DNA of 64,000 nt from an uncultured Verrucomicrobiota bacterium (GTDB lineage Bacteria > Verrucomicrobiota > Verrucomicrobiia > Limisphaerales > UBA9464): contig CAIYFP010000056.1 in the NCBI GenBank assembly GCA_903925515.1, positions 1 to 64,000 of the forward strand, read 5' to 3'. Under the pieces are notes generated by a model. The model did no database searches. It saw nothing but the letters and a program-made list of their open reading frames with translations, and had not been told where the DNA came from. This document shows, piece after piece, positions 1-9,129 of the stretch. The position numbers and the translations under genes were made by a program. The stretch's first letter is position 1; the number at the start of each line of letters is the position of its first letter.

Positions 1-2
1 CC

Positions 3-1643
3 AAGGAAAACGTCGAGATCGAGCGCGAGACACAGACCTTGGCCACCATCACCATCCAGAACTACTTCCGCCTCTACTCCAAGCTGGCAGGCATGACCGG
101 CACCGCCGAGACCGAAGCCCAGGAGTTCTTCGACATCTACAAGCTCGGCGTCCTCACCATTCCCACCAATCGCCCATGCATTCGCAAGGACGCCGACGAC
201 ACCGTGTACAAGACGCGCCGGGAAAAGTTCAACGCCGTCATCAAGGAGATCCAGGACATGCACGGCGCCGGGCGCCCCGTCCTCGTCGGCACCATCTCCG
301 TCGAAAGCTCCGAGGCCCTTTCCAAGGCCCTTTCCAAGGTCGGCATCCCCCATGCCGTCCTCAATGCCAAGTACCACGAGAAGGAGGCCGAGATCGTTGC
401 CCGCGCGGGCCAACGCGGGGCCGTCACCATCGCCACCAACATGGCCGGCCGCGGCACGGACATTAAGCTCGGCGAGGGCGTCGCCGAGGTCGGTGGCCTT
501 CACGTCCTTGCCACCGAGCGCCATGAGTCCCGCCGCATCGACCGCCAGCTCCGAGGCCGTTGCTCACGCCAGGGCGACCCCGGCTCCTCGCATTTCTTCG
601 TCTCCCTCGAGGACGACCTCATGCGCATGTTCGGCTCCGAGAAGATCGCCAAGTACATGGAACGCATGGGCCTTGAGGAAGGCCAGGAGCTCGAGCATCC
701 CCTCCTCAATCGCTCCATCCAGCAGGCCCAGAAACGCGTCGAGCAACACAACTTCCAGATGCGCAAGCGCGTCCTGGAGTACGACGACGTCATGAACAAG
801 CATCGCGAGGTCGTCTATGGCTTCCGCAACGACGTCATCCACTCCGACGACGTCCGGGACCAGCTCATGGACATCCTCGAGGAGGTCATCCTTGCCAAGG
901 TGACCGAGTTCACGGATGCCGACGCCGACCCGACCGAGTGGAACCTGCGGGGACTTACCGACTGGGTGAACATCAACTTCCCCGTCGGCCTGCCTGAGGA
1001 TTCCCTCATTGATGTCGCCCGCTCGGGCAAGGACCTCCCCGTCCAAGGCTCCCTCTACGACGGCCTCAAGGAAGGCCAGCTCGCGCTCGTCAGGCACCTC
1101 GGCAAGTCCATCCGAGACGCGTATGACCTCAAGGTCTCCTTCGAGCGTCCCGAGGCCCTCGCATCCGTCGAGCGCTACACCATCCTCGCCGCCATCGATC
1201 GGCTCTGGCAGGAGCACCTCTACACGATGGATTCCCTCCGCTCCTCGATCGCCCTTCGGGCCTATGGCCAAAAGGATCCCCTCATCGAGTACAAGGCCGA
1301 GGCCTTCAAGCTGTTCAACGACCTCATGGTCAACATCAAGACCGAGATCTGCCACAACATCTTCCGGTCCGCCTCCTCCCTCATGGCCTTCGAGCAGTTC
1401 CTCGTCAACCTGCCCAAGCTCCAGGTCCACCAGTCGGCCCCTGCATTCGGCGGCGATACCTCGGGCGCCGACCCCCTGCCAGGCCCGGACCCCGCCAACC
1501 CGGGCGGCGAGCTGGTCTCCCAAGCCGCCGCCGAACTCGAAAGGGCCAAGGCTTCTCCCGTGCGGTCCACCTCCCATGTCGGTCGCAACGACCCTTGTCC
1601 CTGCGGCTCCGGCAAGAAGTACAAGCAGTGCTGCGGGCGATAG
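3..1643 (+). CDS. secA: SecA preprotein translocase ATPase, C-terminal part (5' cut by window)
   Basis: Motor ATPase of the Sec pathway that drives unfolded preproteins through SecYEG at the inner membrane. The reading frame is open from base 3, so about the N-terminal third (first nucleotide-binding fold and preprotein cross-linking domain) lies outside the window. Visible are the conserved QNYFRLYSKLAGMTGTAETE stretch, the helicase-like ATNMAGRGTDI and ERHESRRIDRQLRGR motifs of the second nucleotide-binding fold, the EYDDVMNKHR helical scaffold and a C-terminal zinc-binding SEC-C tail (NDPCPCGSGKKYKQCCGR). Where many SecA proteins read RGRSGRQGD this one has RGRCSRQGD. The TTG at base 39 is internal and not a start. 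The gene converges on the glycosyltransferase gene; the 113-base gap shows no strong terminator. Confidence 0.98.
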   Translation, partial: KENVEIERETQTLATITIQNYFRLYSKLAGMTGTAETEAQEFFDIYKLGVLTIPTNRPCIRKDADDTVYKTRREKFNAVIKEIQDMHGAGRPVLVGTISVESSEALSKALSKVGIPHAVLNAKYHEKEAEIVARAGQRGAVTIATNMAGRGTDIKLGEGVAEVGGLHVLATERHESRRIDRQLRGRCSRQGDPGSSHFFVSLEDDLMRMFGSEKIAKYMERMGLEEGQELEHPLLNRSIQQAQKRVEQHNFQMRKRVLEYDDVMNKHREVVYGFRNDVIHSDDVRDQLMDILEEVILAKVTEFTDADADPTEWNLRGLTDWVNINFPVGLPEDSLIDVARSGKDLPVQGSLYDGLKEGQLALVRHLGKSIRDAYDLKVSFERPEALASVERYTILAAIDRLWQEHLYTMDSLRSSIALRAYGQKDPLIEYKAEAFKLFNDLMVNIKTEICHNIFRSASSLMAFEQFLVNLPKLQVHQSAPAFGGDTSGADPLPGPDPANPGGELVSQAAAELERAKASPVRSTSHVGRNDPCPCGSGKKYKQCCGR

Positions 1644-1756
1644 CACCGCCGCCTGCAAACCCGGTCGCCTCGCAAGGTGCCTGCCCTCATCCTCGCCACG
1701 CCGGAAACGCCCTGATTCTCCCCTTCCCGTGCCCCGCCGGGCGGCAAGGCGTGCCC

Positions 1757-2872
1757 TCAACCATGGGCGCGCGCCCGCACCAGCCGCCCATAAACCTCCC
1801 CATGGCGCGCCGCCACCGCCCTCGCACATCGCCACGCCACGCTCTGCCGGATCTCCGCCCCACCCGCCATGCGCGCTCGCCCACGCAACACGTCCTCGAG
1901 TCGCCGTGACAAGTCCCCGGCATCCCCGGGCCGGAACAACAATCCCGTCACGCCGTCCCGGACGATGTCCACGTTGCCGCCACTGGCAGACACCACGGCC
2001 GGCAATCCCATCGCCATGGCCTCGATCAAGGCGACCGAGCACGGCTCGTTGGTTGAGGGAAGCACGAAGAGGTCCGACCCGGCCAACACCCCCTCGATGT
2101 CCCCCGTCGCCCCCGGAAAATCCACCTGCCCCTTCAATCCCCGCGCAGCCACCAAGCCCGCCAGTTCCCCCGCAAACAATCGCGCGTCCGCATCGTCCGG
2201 AACCGGCCCCCAGACCGTCGCACGAACCCGTCTCCGGAGCTCCGCCGGAAGGAGGGCCACGGCTTCCACCAGCAGGTCCCAGCGCTTCCAACGCACAAGG
2301 TTCCCCACCCCCACAAGCCGAACCTGACCTCCCCAAGACGTGCCCGGCTCGCCTAGCGGGACCTCGAAGAAACGATCAGCGCCGCATTCGGAGACCAGCT
2401 CCACCCCGGCGACCCCTCCCATGCCGTAGTGCCTCGCTTGGTTCGGGGTCAGCAGGATCGTCGTGAGCCCCGGCGTGTCAGCCACCCGCCGGTACATCTC
2501 GGTTCGCCGGGCATAGGCATGATTGGTGAACACCGAGGGCCATCCCGACCGCGCCATCCACGACGACAACAGCAAGGCACCCCGGGAATGCCCGTGCACC
2601 ACGTCGATGGACCGCCGCCGTACCCAGCGCCGCAGGCCCGGCCACGCACACGCCGCCGAAATCAGGAGCCGCAGGTGCGACGAGGATTCCCCAAGGGCAA
2701 ACCTCGACTCCACCACCTCAAGGCGCGGCGAGCGAACCTGCACGAAGCCTCGCCTCATCCAAGTCAGGTGTTCCCAGCCCATGGCCTCACCGTGGGAAGC
2801 CACGCCCCGGATTGTGGACAAGATCCCCCCGTTGTCCTCCAACGCCCCGACAAGGTGCAGGACACGGCGCAT
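1757..2872 (-). CDS. GT4-type glycosyltransferase
   Basis: Probable retaining glycosyltransferase of the GT-B fold building a cell-surface glycan. The C-terminal half has the family pattern: VRLVGVGNLVRWKRWDLL, then a nucleotide-sugar site with the EPCSVALIEAMAMGLPAVVS acidic motif and an SGGNVDIVRDGVTGLLF stretch. The N-terminus shows a glycine-rich loop (GALEDNGGILST) typical of acceptor-binding domains. I chose the ATG at 2872 (MRRVLHLVG) because the longer frame would overlap the upstream membrane gene; this leaves a 13-base gap and a weak AAGG upstream. It is third in a minus-strand run gltX, O-antigen ligase-like gene, glycosyltransferase, which supports a role in O-antigen or exopolysaccharide synthesis. 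The sugar substrate cannot be told. Confidence 0.87.
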   Translation of the reverse strand: MRRVLHLVGALEDNGGILSTIRGVASHGEAMGWEHLTWMRRGFVQVRSPRLEVVESRFALGESSSHLRLLISAACAWPGLRRWVRRRSIDVVHGHSRGALLLSSWMARSGWPSVFTNHAYARRTEMYRRVADTPGLTTILLTPNQARHYGMGGVAGVELVSECGADRFFEVPLGEPGTSWGGQVRLVGVGNLVRWKRWDLLVEAVALLPAELRRRVRATVWGPVPDDADARLFAGELAGLVAARGLKGQVDFPGATGDIEGVLAGSDLFVLPSTNEPCSVALIEAMAMGLPAVVSASGGNVDIVRDGVTGLLFRPGDAGDLSRRLEDVLRGRARMAGGAEIRQSVAWRCARAVAARHGEVYGRLVRARAHG

Positions 2873-2885
2873 GGCGTGCGAGCCT

Positions 2886-4499
2886 TCAGGAAACCACCGC
2901 CGCACCCGGCTCGCCCCGGCGCCTGCGCCACCACGGCATGGGCGCCGGCACCGCACGCTCCGCCAACCCGACCTCGGTCGCCATGGCCCTGCGCAGGGCC
3001 TCCCGCTCCCTTTGCAAAAGCAATTCGTTCACCCCCAAAACCATGCCGAGGTGCAGGCCGAAGGTCTTCATCGCAAACTCGGCGTCACCATGCAGGAAAA
3101 CGAACACGCCCACCTGCACCACCCAGAGGGAGGCATTCACGCAGGCCAGCCTGGAAAACACATCCTCGGCCCCGTTCCGCCTCACGTGCAGCAACGTGCG
3201 CCCCGCCACCAACGTGCCCGTTGCCAGCAAGCCCAGCATGCACAACGTGCCCGGCAAGCCCGTGTTCACCAGCAGCCCCACCGGCCCGTTGTAGAAGCGC
3301 CCTAGGTGCACATGCTCCGTGATGATGCCCCACGGGTCATGCCCGGTGAATGGCACCGGCTCGGTGGACGGTCCGAAACCCCGGCCGCGCCAAAGATAGT
3401 ACGGCACCAGTTGCAACCCAACCTCCCGCATGGTCGTCCGGCCCTCCAGCGTGGTTCGCGCATCATCCACGGCCAGTTGGTCCAGTCGGATGCCCGGGAG
3501 CACCGCCAACGTTCGCTGGGCCGCCAGCGGCAAACTTGGGGCGATCGCATACAAGGTCAGCAGCAGCAGCGACCCAACCAGCCCGAACACCACCGCCAGA
3601 CGAATCGGGCTCCACACTCGCTGCGCCCATGAGCAGACCCCTAGAAGCCCCGCGAACAGCAGCAACACGCCGCGATGCCCGCCCGGCAGGCCCAAACCCA
3701 CCGTCATCAACAGCACCGGCACCAGCCAGACGGCGGAAAGGCTGAACACCTTCCTCAATGGCACCAGAACCAGGATGGCCTGCAAGAGGCCCACTGACAC
3801 GAAAGCAAAGGACTGGAAACGACGGATGCCCGTCATGTCCGAGTTGAACTCGAACAGCAACGCGTCGTTCGCAAGGTCGAGAAAGTAGAACACCCACATC
3901 GCCTTTCCTCCCATCGCCAGTGCCACGTCGGAGATCAGGAAGGTAAGGCTCAGCGACAGGCTCACCATGAACAATCTTGTGAACGTGCCCTCCGCAAACC
4001 TTACCAGCAGGAAGACCAGCGGGAACGATCCGCATGCCAATTGCTGCAGGTACACGCGACCGCCCATCCGGTCGCCTCCCATCACCCTCAGCGCCAACCC
4101 ATGCGTTCGCATCAGGTAAGCCAACACCACCAGGTATCCGGCCACGAATAGGAGCGTCCAACGATATCGACGAATGGCTCCCCAAAAATCCGGGCCGTGC
4201 CGCTTCAGGATCAAAGACACCGTGACTCCAGTCCAACCCAGCAAGGCTGCCGCCTCCCAGACAAAGGGTCGCCCCGGCATCAGCGGCACCATCAAGGCCG
4301 AGCCAAACGTCGTCATCCCAAGGATGGCACTCAGCCGGACATGGTAGGGCAACGTGGCCATCCAACCCACCACCGCCACCGCCAGCACCAGGAACGGCGT
4401 GTCCGACGCCATGAAGAACCCAAACACCATCGCGCCGATCAGCAGGGTGGCCCAGACCAGCGCCTTCTGGACCTGCATCTGCGCTTCCATGGGGCTCAT
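2886..4499 (-). CDS. O-antigen ligase/polymerase-like polytopic membrane protein
   Basis: A 537-residue integral membrane protein with roughly ten or more hydrophobic segments, starting with MVFGFFMASDTPFLVLAVAV. The large extracytoplasmic loop lies in the second half, before the last helices, and contains the GRTTMREVGLQLV and RGRGFGPSTEPVPF segments; a loop of this kind with an (R)G.G.G-like motif is typical of WaaL/Wzy-type O-antigen ligases and polymerases. The start ATG overlaps the gltX stop by four bases, so translation is probably coupled to gltX. The next gene downstream is a glycosyltransferase, which fits surface polysaccharide assembly. Ligase and polymerase cannot be separated from the sequence alone. 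Confidence 0.72.
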   Translation of the reverse strand: MSPMEAQMQVQKALVWATLLIGAMVFGFFMASDTPFLVLAVAVVGWMATLPYHVRLSAILGMTTFGSALMVPLMPGRPFVWEAAALLGWTGVTVSLILKRHGPDFWGAIRRYRWTLLFVAGYLVVLAYLMRTHGLALRVMGGDRMGGRVYLQQLACGSFPLVFLLVRFAEGTFTRLFMVSLSLSLTFLISDVALAMGGKAMWVFYFLDLANDALLFEFNSDMTGIRRFQSFAFVSVGLLQAILVLVPLRKVFSLSAVWLVPVLLMTVGLGLPGGHRGVLLLFAGLLGVCSWAQRVWSPIRLAVVFGLVGSLLLLTLYAIAPSLPLAAQRTLAVLPGIRLDQLAVDDARTTLEGRTTMREVGLQLVPYYLWRGRGFGPSTEPVPFTGHDPWGIITEHVHLGRFYNGPVGLLVNTGLPGTLCMLGLLATGTLVAGRTLLHVRRNGAEDVFSRLACVNASLWVVQVGVFVFLHGDAEFAMKTFGLHLGMVLGVNELLLQREREALRRAMATEVGLAERAVPAPMPWWRRRRGEPGAAVVS

Positions 4500-5860
4500 T
4501 GTTCACCCCCTTGCCCCTGCGCCACCCAACGCGACAACCGCCCCAACACCCGTTCTCGCCCCAGCACCTCCATCAGGTGATACAGGCTCGGCCCCACCAA
4601 GCTCCCCGTGCATGCCGCCCTCGCGGGCTGGGTCAACGCCCCTGACTTGACCCCCAACTCCCCCGCCACCCGCTTCAGCTCCGCCTCCAACGAACCCGCC
4701 ACAAAGTCCACGCCGCCCCCGTACGCCCGCATCAACGCACCAAGGTTTCTCCTTGCCTCCTCGCCAAGCGCCTTCGCCTCAACTTCCACTGCAACCTGCA
4801 CCGCCTCGTCTGGCTTGAAGTAAAACCCCGCGAACCCGGCGAGATCCTTGAACAGCAGGCCTTTCTCCCGCGCCGTCAGCAATGCCGCCGCCACGTATCC
4901 CTCGTCATGGCCGGACACATCCAGCCCCGCGCGCCCAAGATACTCCCGGCCCATGCCCACAAACCGCCCCTCATCCATCCGGCGCGTGTGCTCGAAGTGC
5001 AACGCCGCCAGCTTCTTGTCATCAAAACGCGCCGGGCTCCGGTTCACCCGGTCGAGGTCAAACCTCGAAACCAACTCCGACACCCCCAGCAACTCCTTCC
5101 CGTCCGCAGGCGACCACCCCAGCAGGGACAGGTAGTTCACCACCGCCTCCGGCGCGTACCCGTCCTCGATGTAGTTCGTCACCACCGCGCCCTTGTCGCG
5201 CTTGCTCATCTTCGACCCATCCGGGTTCAGGATCAGCGGGATGTGCGCATATCTCGGGGGCTCCACCCCGAACGCGCGGAACAGCGCGATGTGCTTGGCC
5301 GTGTTCGACAGATGATCCTCGCCCCGGATCACGTGCGTGATCCCCATCTCAAGGTCGTCCACCACGTTCACCAAGTGGAACACCGGCTGGCCGTCGCTCC
5401 GCACCAGCACCCAGTCCGGGTCCGCTTGCTCACGGTCCGTCAGCTCCCGGCGCACCTCGCCCACGATCAGGTCCGGGATCGTCACCGCCTCGTGCGTCAT
5501 CCGGAAGTACACCGCCCCGTCCCGGTCGTAGGCCATGCCACGGTCGCGCAGCTCCGCCAGCCGACGCCGGTACCACTCGCCTCGGCGGCTCTGGAAATAA
5601 GGCCCCCGGTCCCCAACGCTCGGGCCGTCCGGGTCCGGCGTGCCCGGGCCTTCGTCCCAGTCCAACCCCAGCCAGCGCAACCCCCGCAAGATCACGTCGA
5701 TCGCCGCCTGCGAGTTCCTCGCCGAGTCCGTGTCCTCGATCCTGAGTACAAACGTCCCGCCGTGATGCCGGGCGAACAACCAGTTGAACAAGGCCGTCCG
5801 GGCTCCCCCAATGTGGAGGTAGCCCGTCGGCGACGGCGCGAAGCGAACCCGAATCGACAT
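4496..5860 (-). CDS. gltX: Glutamate--tRNA ligase
   Basis: Class I aminoacyl-tRNA synthetase charging tRNA-Glu (possibly also tRNA-Gln if the organism uses the transamidation route). The HIGH-type signature is APSPTGYLHIGGARTALFNW near the N-terminus, and the KMSKR loop appears as DGSKMSKRDKGAV at about residue 220. Further family motifs are RIEDTD, the HVIRGEDHLSNT segment and SLLGWSP. At 454 residues it is close to the usual length of bacterial GltX. The gene leads a minus-strand operon-like run; the downstream membrane-protein start overlaps its stop by four bases. Pairing a housekeeping synthetase with surface-glycan genes is probably positional, not functional. Confidence 0.97.
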   Translation of the reverse strand: MSIRVRFAPSPTGYLHIGGARTALFNWLFARHHGGTFVLRIEDTDSARNSQAAIDVILRGLRWLGLDWDEGPGTPDPDGPSVGDRGPYFQSRRGEWYRRRLAELRDRGMAYDRDGAVYFRMTHEAVTIPDLIVGEVRRELTDREQADPDWVLVRSDGQPVFHLVNVVDDLEMGITHVIRGEDHLSNTAKHIALFRAFGVEPPRYAHIPLILNPDGSKMSKRDKGAVVTNYIEDGYAPEAVVNYLSLLGWSPADGKELLGVSELVSRFDLDRVNRSPARFDDKKLAALHFEHTRRMDEGRFVGMGREYLGRAGLDVSGHDEGYVAAALLTAREKGLLFKDLAGFAGFYFKPDEAVQVAVEVEAKALGEEARRNLGALMRAYGGGVDFVAGSLEAELKRVAGELGVKSGALTQPARAACTGSLVGPSLYHLMEVLGRERVLGRLSRWVAQGQGGEQ

Positions 5861-5882
5861 CTCCTGCGAGGCTGGCGGCTGG

Positions 5883-7010
5883 TTATTCCGCGTTGACCAA
5901 CTTCAGCGCCCCGATCCCGCCCGGGTTCCATGCCGTGAACACGATGTACACCTCCCGGCTCGCGCCGCTCCCCGTCACGTACCAGCACGCATCATGCAGG
6001 TGCTGCGCATGCTCATACCCCAGCTCCTCCTTCGGCTTGATCGTGCTCAGGATGACACGGCGCTTTTTGTCGATCACGTACAGCGGGCCCGGGGTGCCCT
6101 TCGGACCGTCCAGACACGCCGCCAACACGTAGTCCCCCCACACATCCACGTCGCACACCGTGCTGCCGGCCGGCAACTGGTTGTTCTCAAGGAACCCCTT
6201 GTCCTTCGGTGACCACACATGCACCTGCGCTTCCGGACGCGCCGACACCAAGAGGTTGCCTGTCCCCGCATCAAACGTGATGCCGTGCGGCGTGCCCGAC
6301 ATCTTCTTCCCGCCAAGGAACTCGCCCCGGAACTTCAAGGGCTCGACGTCCGCAGGCATGAAGTAGGCCTTCCCATACCCGTCCGTCACCCAAACCGTGC
6401 CCCCGGGCGCAAAGGCCACGTCCGTCGGCGCATAGCCCTTGCCGTCGGCGTAGGGCCCGCCGGGCGGGATGCGCACCTTCGCGGCGGTCTTGAAGCTGGT
6501 GTCGCTGACGTAAACCTCCCCCTCCACGTTGTCAGCCGCCGCCACGAGCGGTCCCTTGCCCTTGCGGCCCATGATGTCCGCCCCGTGCAGGTTGCCCTTC
6601 TTGAACGCCGGGTCGCCGTCCACGACCCACGACTTCATGAGTCGCTCCCCAAACCCAACCCATCCCACGTTCTCAAGGCCCCAGTACACCACGTCCTTCT
6701 CCCGGTCCACGATCACCGTGCCATGCGCCCCCTTGATCAAGGGCAACGCCTCGGCCGGCACCGGCACCGCCCCCACCACCGGCGTGAACGTCCAGTATCC
6801 TTGGCCCGAAACCTGGAGCTCGCTCCGCTTTGCCTTCGGCCCGCCCACCTTCACCGGCCCCTTCTGGTCCACCACGAACGGCATCGCCGCAGCCGGTTGC
6901 GGCCCCGCGCTGGCCTTTGCAACCTCATGCGCCCCGGCACGCCACCCGCACCCCAAGGCCAATCCCGCCACGCCAACCGCCGACCAACTCGCCCATGAAC
7001 GCATCCTCAT
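5883..7010 (-). CDS. Exported NHL/SMP-30-like beta-propeller protein
   Basis: Secreted or lipid-anchored protein of about 375 residues, function unknown. The N-terminus (starts at 7010 or 7004) reads MRMRSWASWSAVGVAGLALG followed by Cys, a signal peptide with a lipobox-like end. The body has repeated blade-like units such as GYAPTDVAFAPGGTVWVTDG, SGTPHGITFDAGTGNLLVSA and STVCDVDVWGDYVLAACL, as in NHL/SMP-30/gluconolactonase-like propellers. The last unit names a histidine-rich HAQHLHDACWYV turn. I preferred the ATG at 7010 because the longer frame would run across the divergent deacetylase gene. It follows no obvious operon partner; gltX lies 22 bases downstream on the same strand. Substrate or ligand is unknown. 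Confidence 0.75.
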   Translation of the reverse strand: MRMRSWASWSAVGVAGLALGCGWRAGAHEVAKASAGPQPAAAMPFVVDQKGPVKVGGPKAKRSELQVSGQGYWTFTPVVGAVPVPAEALPLIKGAHGTVIVDREKDVVYWGLENVGWVGFGERLMKSWVVDGDPAFKKGNLHGADIMGRKGKGPLVAAADNVEGEVYVSDTSFKTAAKVRIPPGGPYADGKGYAPTDVAFAPGGTVWVTDGYGKAYFMPADVEPLKFRGEFLGGKKMSGTPHGITFDAGTGNLLVSARPEAQVHVWSPKDKGFLENNQLPAGSTVCDVDVWGDYVLAACLDGPKGTPGPLYVIDKKRRVILSTIKPKEELGYEHAQHLHDACWYVTGSGASREVYIVFTAWNPGGIGALKLVNAE

Positions 7011-7126
7011 GCGCCAAACCCTCCCAAAATCTTCCCGGGCTAACCAACCCCAAAATCGGACCCGGCACGAAACCTTTCCCAAGGTTGCCCATCGCTTTCG
7101 CCGAACGCCTGTGGCATGACGACATC

Positions 7127-8890
7127 GTGTCCCCCACCTCCACGACATGGCGTCAGCCATGGCTTTTGATTGCAGCCCTTCTCGCCTGCTCCACCGCCTC
7201 GGCCGACGAGGCGCGACGCCCGGCCGGAGACAACAACCTCCGGTTTTGGCTCCATTCCATGGTCGCGGAACACGGCTACTCCACCCAAGAGGCCGCCGAC
7301 GCCACCGGCATGTCCCACGCCGAGGTCGCCTCCGCCCTCCAACGCCTTGCCATCCCCTCGCAACCCTCCAAGCCAAACGGCCTGCTCAAGGTCCTCCCGT
7401 ACCCCGGCGGACGCCACCCGCGCCTCGGATTTCTCGACGGCGCCGTCCGGCCCCAGCGCGACACCAAGCTCAGCGTGTTCGCCCCATGGGATGGCGGGGG
7501 ATACGTCGTCATCGACGTCCCCGAGGCCGTCTGGTCGTCCCATGGCCTCACTTACCTTGCCCACTCTCACATCCCCACCGTCTGGGAACGTGCCGGCGTC
7601 CAGCTCCCGCCTGTGGAGTGGAGCCATCGCGCCGACGGCTCATGGCAAATGCTCCGCGTGCTCCCCAACGGCGTCGCCATCGGTGCCCGCGCGCGAGCCC
7701 ACAGGGAGCACGTGGCCCTTCGTTGGTGGGTCCGCAACGGTTCGTCCAACACCCTCGGCAACGTCCATGCCCAGGTTTGCGTCATGCTCGGTCGCGCCAC
7801 CGGCTTCGACCTCCAGTCCTCTAGCAACAAGGTCATCGATCCGCCCTTTGCCGCCGCCTCCACACCCGACCAGCGACGTTGGGTCGTCACCGCATGGGAC
7901 GCTCTCCAGCGAACATGGAGCAACCCACCCGTGCCCTGCATCCATTCCGACCCGCGCCTCGGGGACATCCCGGTGGGCGAGACACGCGAGGCCCGCGGAT
8001 GGCTTTGGTTCCATGAAGGCACCAACCTCGTCGCCGAGCTCGCACGCCTTCGCCGCGACTTCCTCGCCAGCCCCGCCCCCGCCCCCGACCGCCTCCTGCC
8101 CATCCCCGACAAGCTCGTCGTCCTTACCTTCGACGACTCCGTCCGGTCCCTTCACGAGAACGTCCGCCCGATTCTCAAGGAGGCCGGCTTTCATGCGTCG
8201 TTCTTCATCACCGAGGGTTTCTCGTTCCTGACCAACAAATCCGACTACATGACATGGCGGCAGGTTGCCGAGCTGCACCACGACGGGTTTGAGGTGGGCA
8301 ACCACACCCGAAGCCACACCGGGGTCGCCGCCGAGTCCCTCGGCCGACTCCATGGCGAGCTCGCCCACATCTCGGAACGCTGCATGGAGAACGGCATCCC
8401 ACGCCCCATCAGCTTCGCCTACCCCGGCAACGCCATCCATCCCGGCGCCCTACCCATCCTCGCCGCACATGGCGTCCGCTTCGCCCGTCGGGGCGCCCAG
8501 CCCGAGTTCGCCTACGAGTCCGGCCGCGGCATCGCCTACGATCCCGCACACGATCATCCGCTCCTCATCCCCACCACCGGCGACGCCCGCCCGACATGGA
8601 CGCTCGAAAACCTCAAGGCGGCGGTCTCCATGGCCCGCGACGGCAAGGTCGCCGTGCTCCAGTTCCATGGGGTACCCGACCGCGAGCATCCGTGGGTCAA
8701 CACCCCCTTGGATCGGTTTCGCGAGTACGTGGCATGGCTCAAGGCCCAGGGCTACCGGTGCATCGCGCTCCGGGACCTCGCCCGCTACATCGACCCGTCG
8801 GACGCGCCGGCCGCACCATGGGATGTCATCAACCAACGCGTCGCAATCCATGCTGCCGCCCCGTCGGTGAACCTTCCAAGGCCCCGGTGA
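7127..8890 (+). CDS. Exported polysaccharide deacetylase (NodB homology)
   Basis: Probable secreted carbohydrate esterase 4-type deacetylase removing acetyl groups from a polysaccharide. The C-terminal half carries the NodB pattern: VVLTFDDSVRSLHENV with the metal-binding Asp pair, EVGNHTRSH with the His-x3-His metal site, FAYPGN, and VLQFHGV near the end. The N-terminus (from GTG 7127) is a signal peptide, PWLLIAALLACSTASA. It is followed by a helical stretch (GYSTQEAADATGMSHAEVAS) resembling a helix-turn-helix, then about 250 residues without a family I recognise. ATG codons further upstream would overlap the divergently transcribed propeller gene, so the GTG is preferred; start confidence is moderate. 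Confidence 0.86.
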   Translation: MSPTSTTWRQPWLLIAALLACSTASADEARRPAGDNNLRFWLHSMVAEHGYSTQEAADATGMSHAEVASALQRLAIPSQPSKPNGLLKVLPYPGGRHPRLGFLDGAVRPQRDTKLSVFAPWDGGGYVVIDVPEAVWSSHGLTYLAHSHIPTVWERAGVQLPPVEWSHRADGSWQMLRVLPNGVAIGARARAHREHVALRWWVRNGSSNTLGNVHAQVCVMLGRATGFDLQSSSNKVIDPPFAAASTPDQRRWVVTAWDALQRTWSNPPVPCIHSDPRLGDIPVGETREARGWLWFHEGTNLVAELARLRRDFLASPAPAPDRLLPIPDKLVVLTFDDSVRSLHENVRPILKEAGFHASFFITEGFSFLTNKSDYMTWRQVAELHHDGFEVGNHTRSHTGVAAESLGRLHGELAHISERCMENGIPRPISFAYPGNAIHPGALPILAAHGVRFARRGAQPEFAYESGRGIAYDPAHDHPLLIPTTGDARPTWTLENLKAAVSMARDGKVAVLQFHGVPDREHPWVNTPLDRFREYVAWLKAQGYRCIALRDLARYIDPSDAPAAPWDVINQRVAIHAAAPSVNLPRPR

Positions 8891-8971
8891 CCCACCCCGT
8901 GCGGCGAAGGCCTGCCGGGAAGCCCCGGCCCCACGAGCGCCGGGCGCGCGCCCCTCATGATGGAGGACCAT

Positions 8972-9000
8972 GGGGCCGCCCCCACCGAGGGGGCGGTCCT
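8972..9000. terminator. GC-rich hairpin after the deacetylase gene
   Basis: An eight-base perfect stem, CCGCCCCC pairing with GGGGGCGG around a five-base loop, extended by four more pairs including G-T wobbles. It sits about 80 bases after the deacetylase stop and before the next gene. No T-tract follows, so intrinsic termination is plausible but not proven. Confidence 0.45.
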
Positions 9001-9129
9001 GGGGGCGGATGCATCCCCGGCCATGGCTGGATTGTACGCACCCGTACTAAAGGGTTGCGGCCATGACGCTCCCGCAGCATCGTCAATGCAGTTTTCGTTG
9101 CCGTTTCTTCGCCCTTCTTGCGCCTCGCC

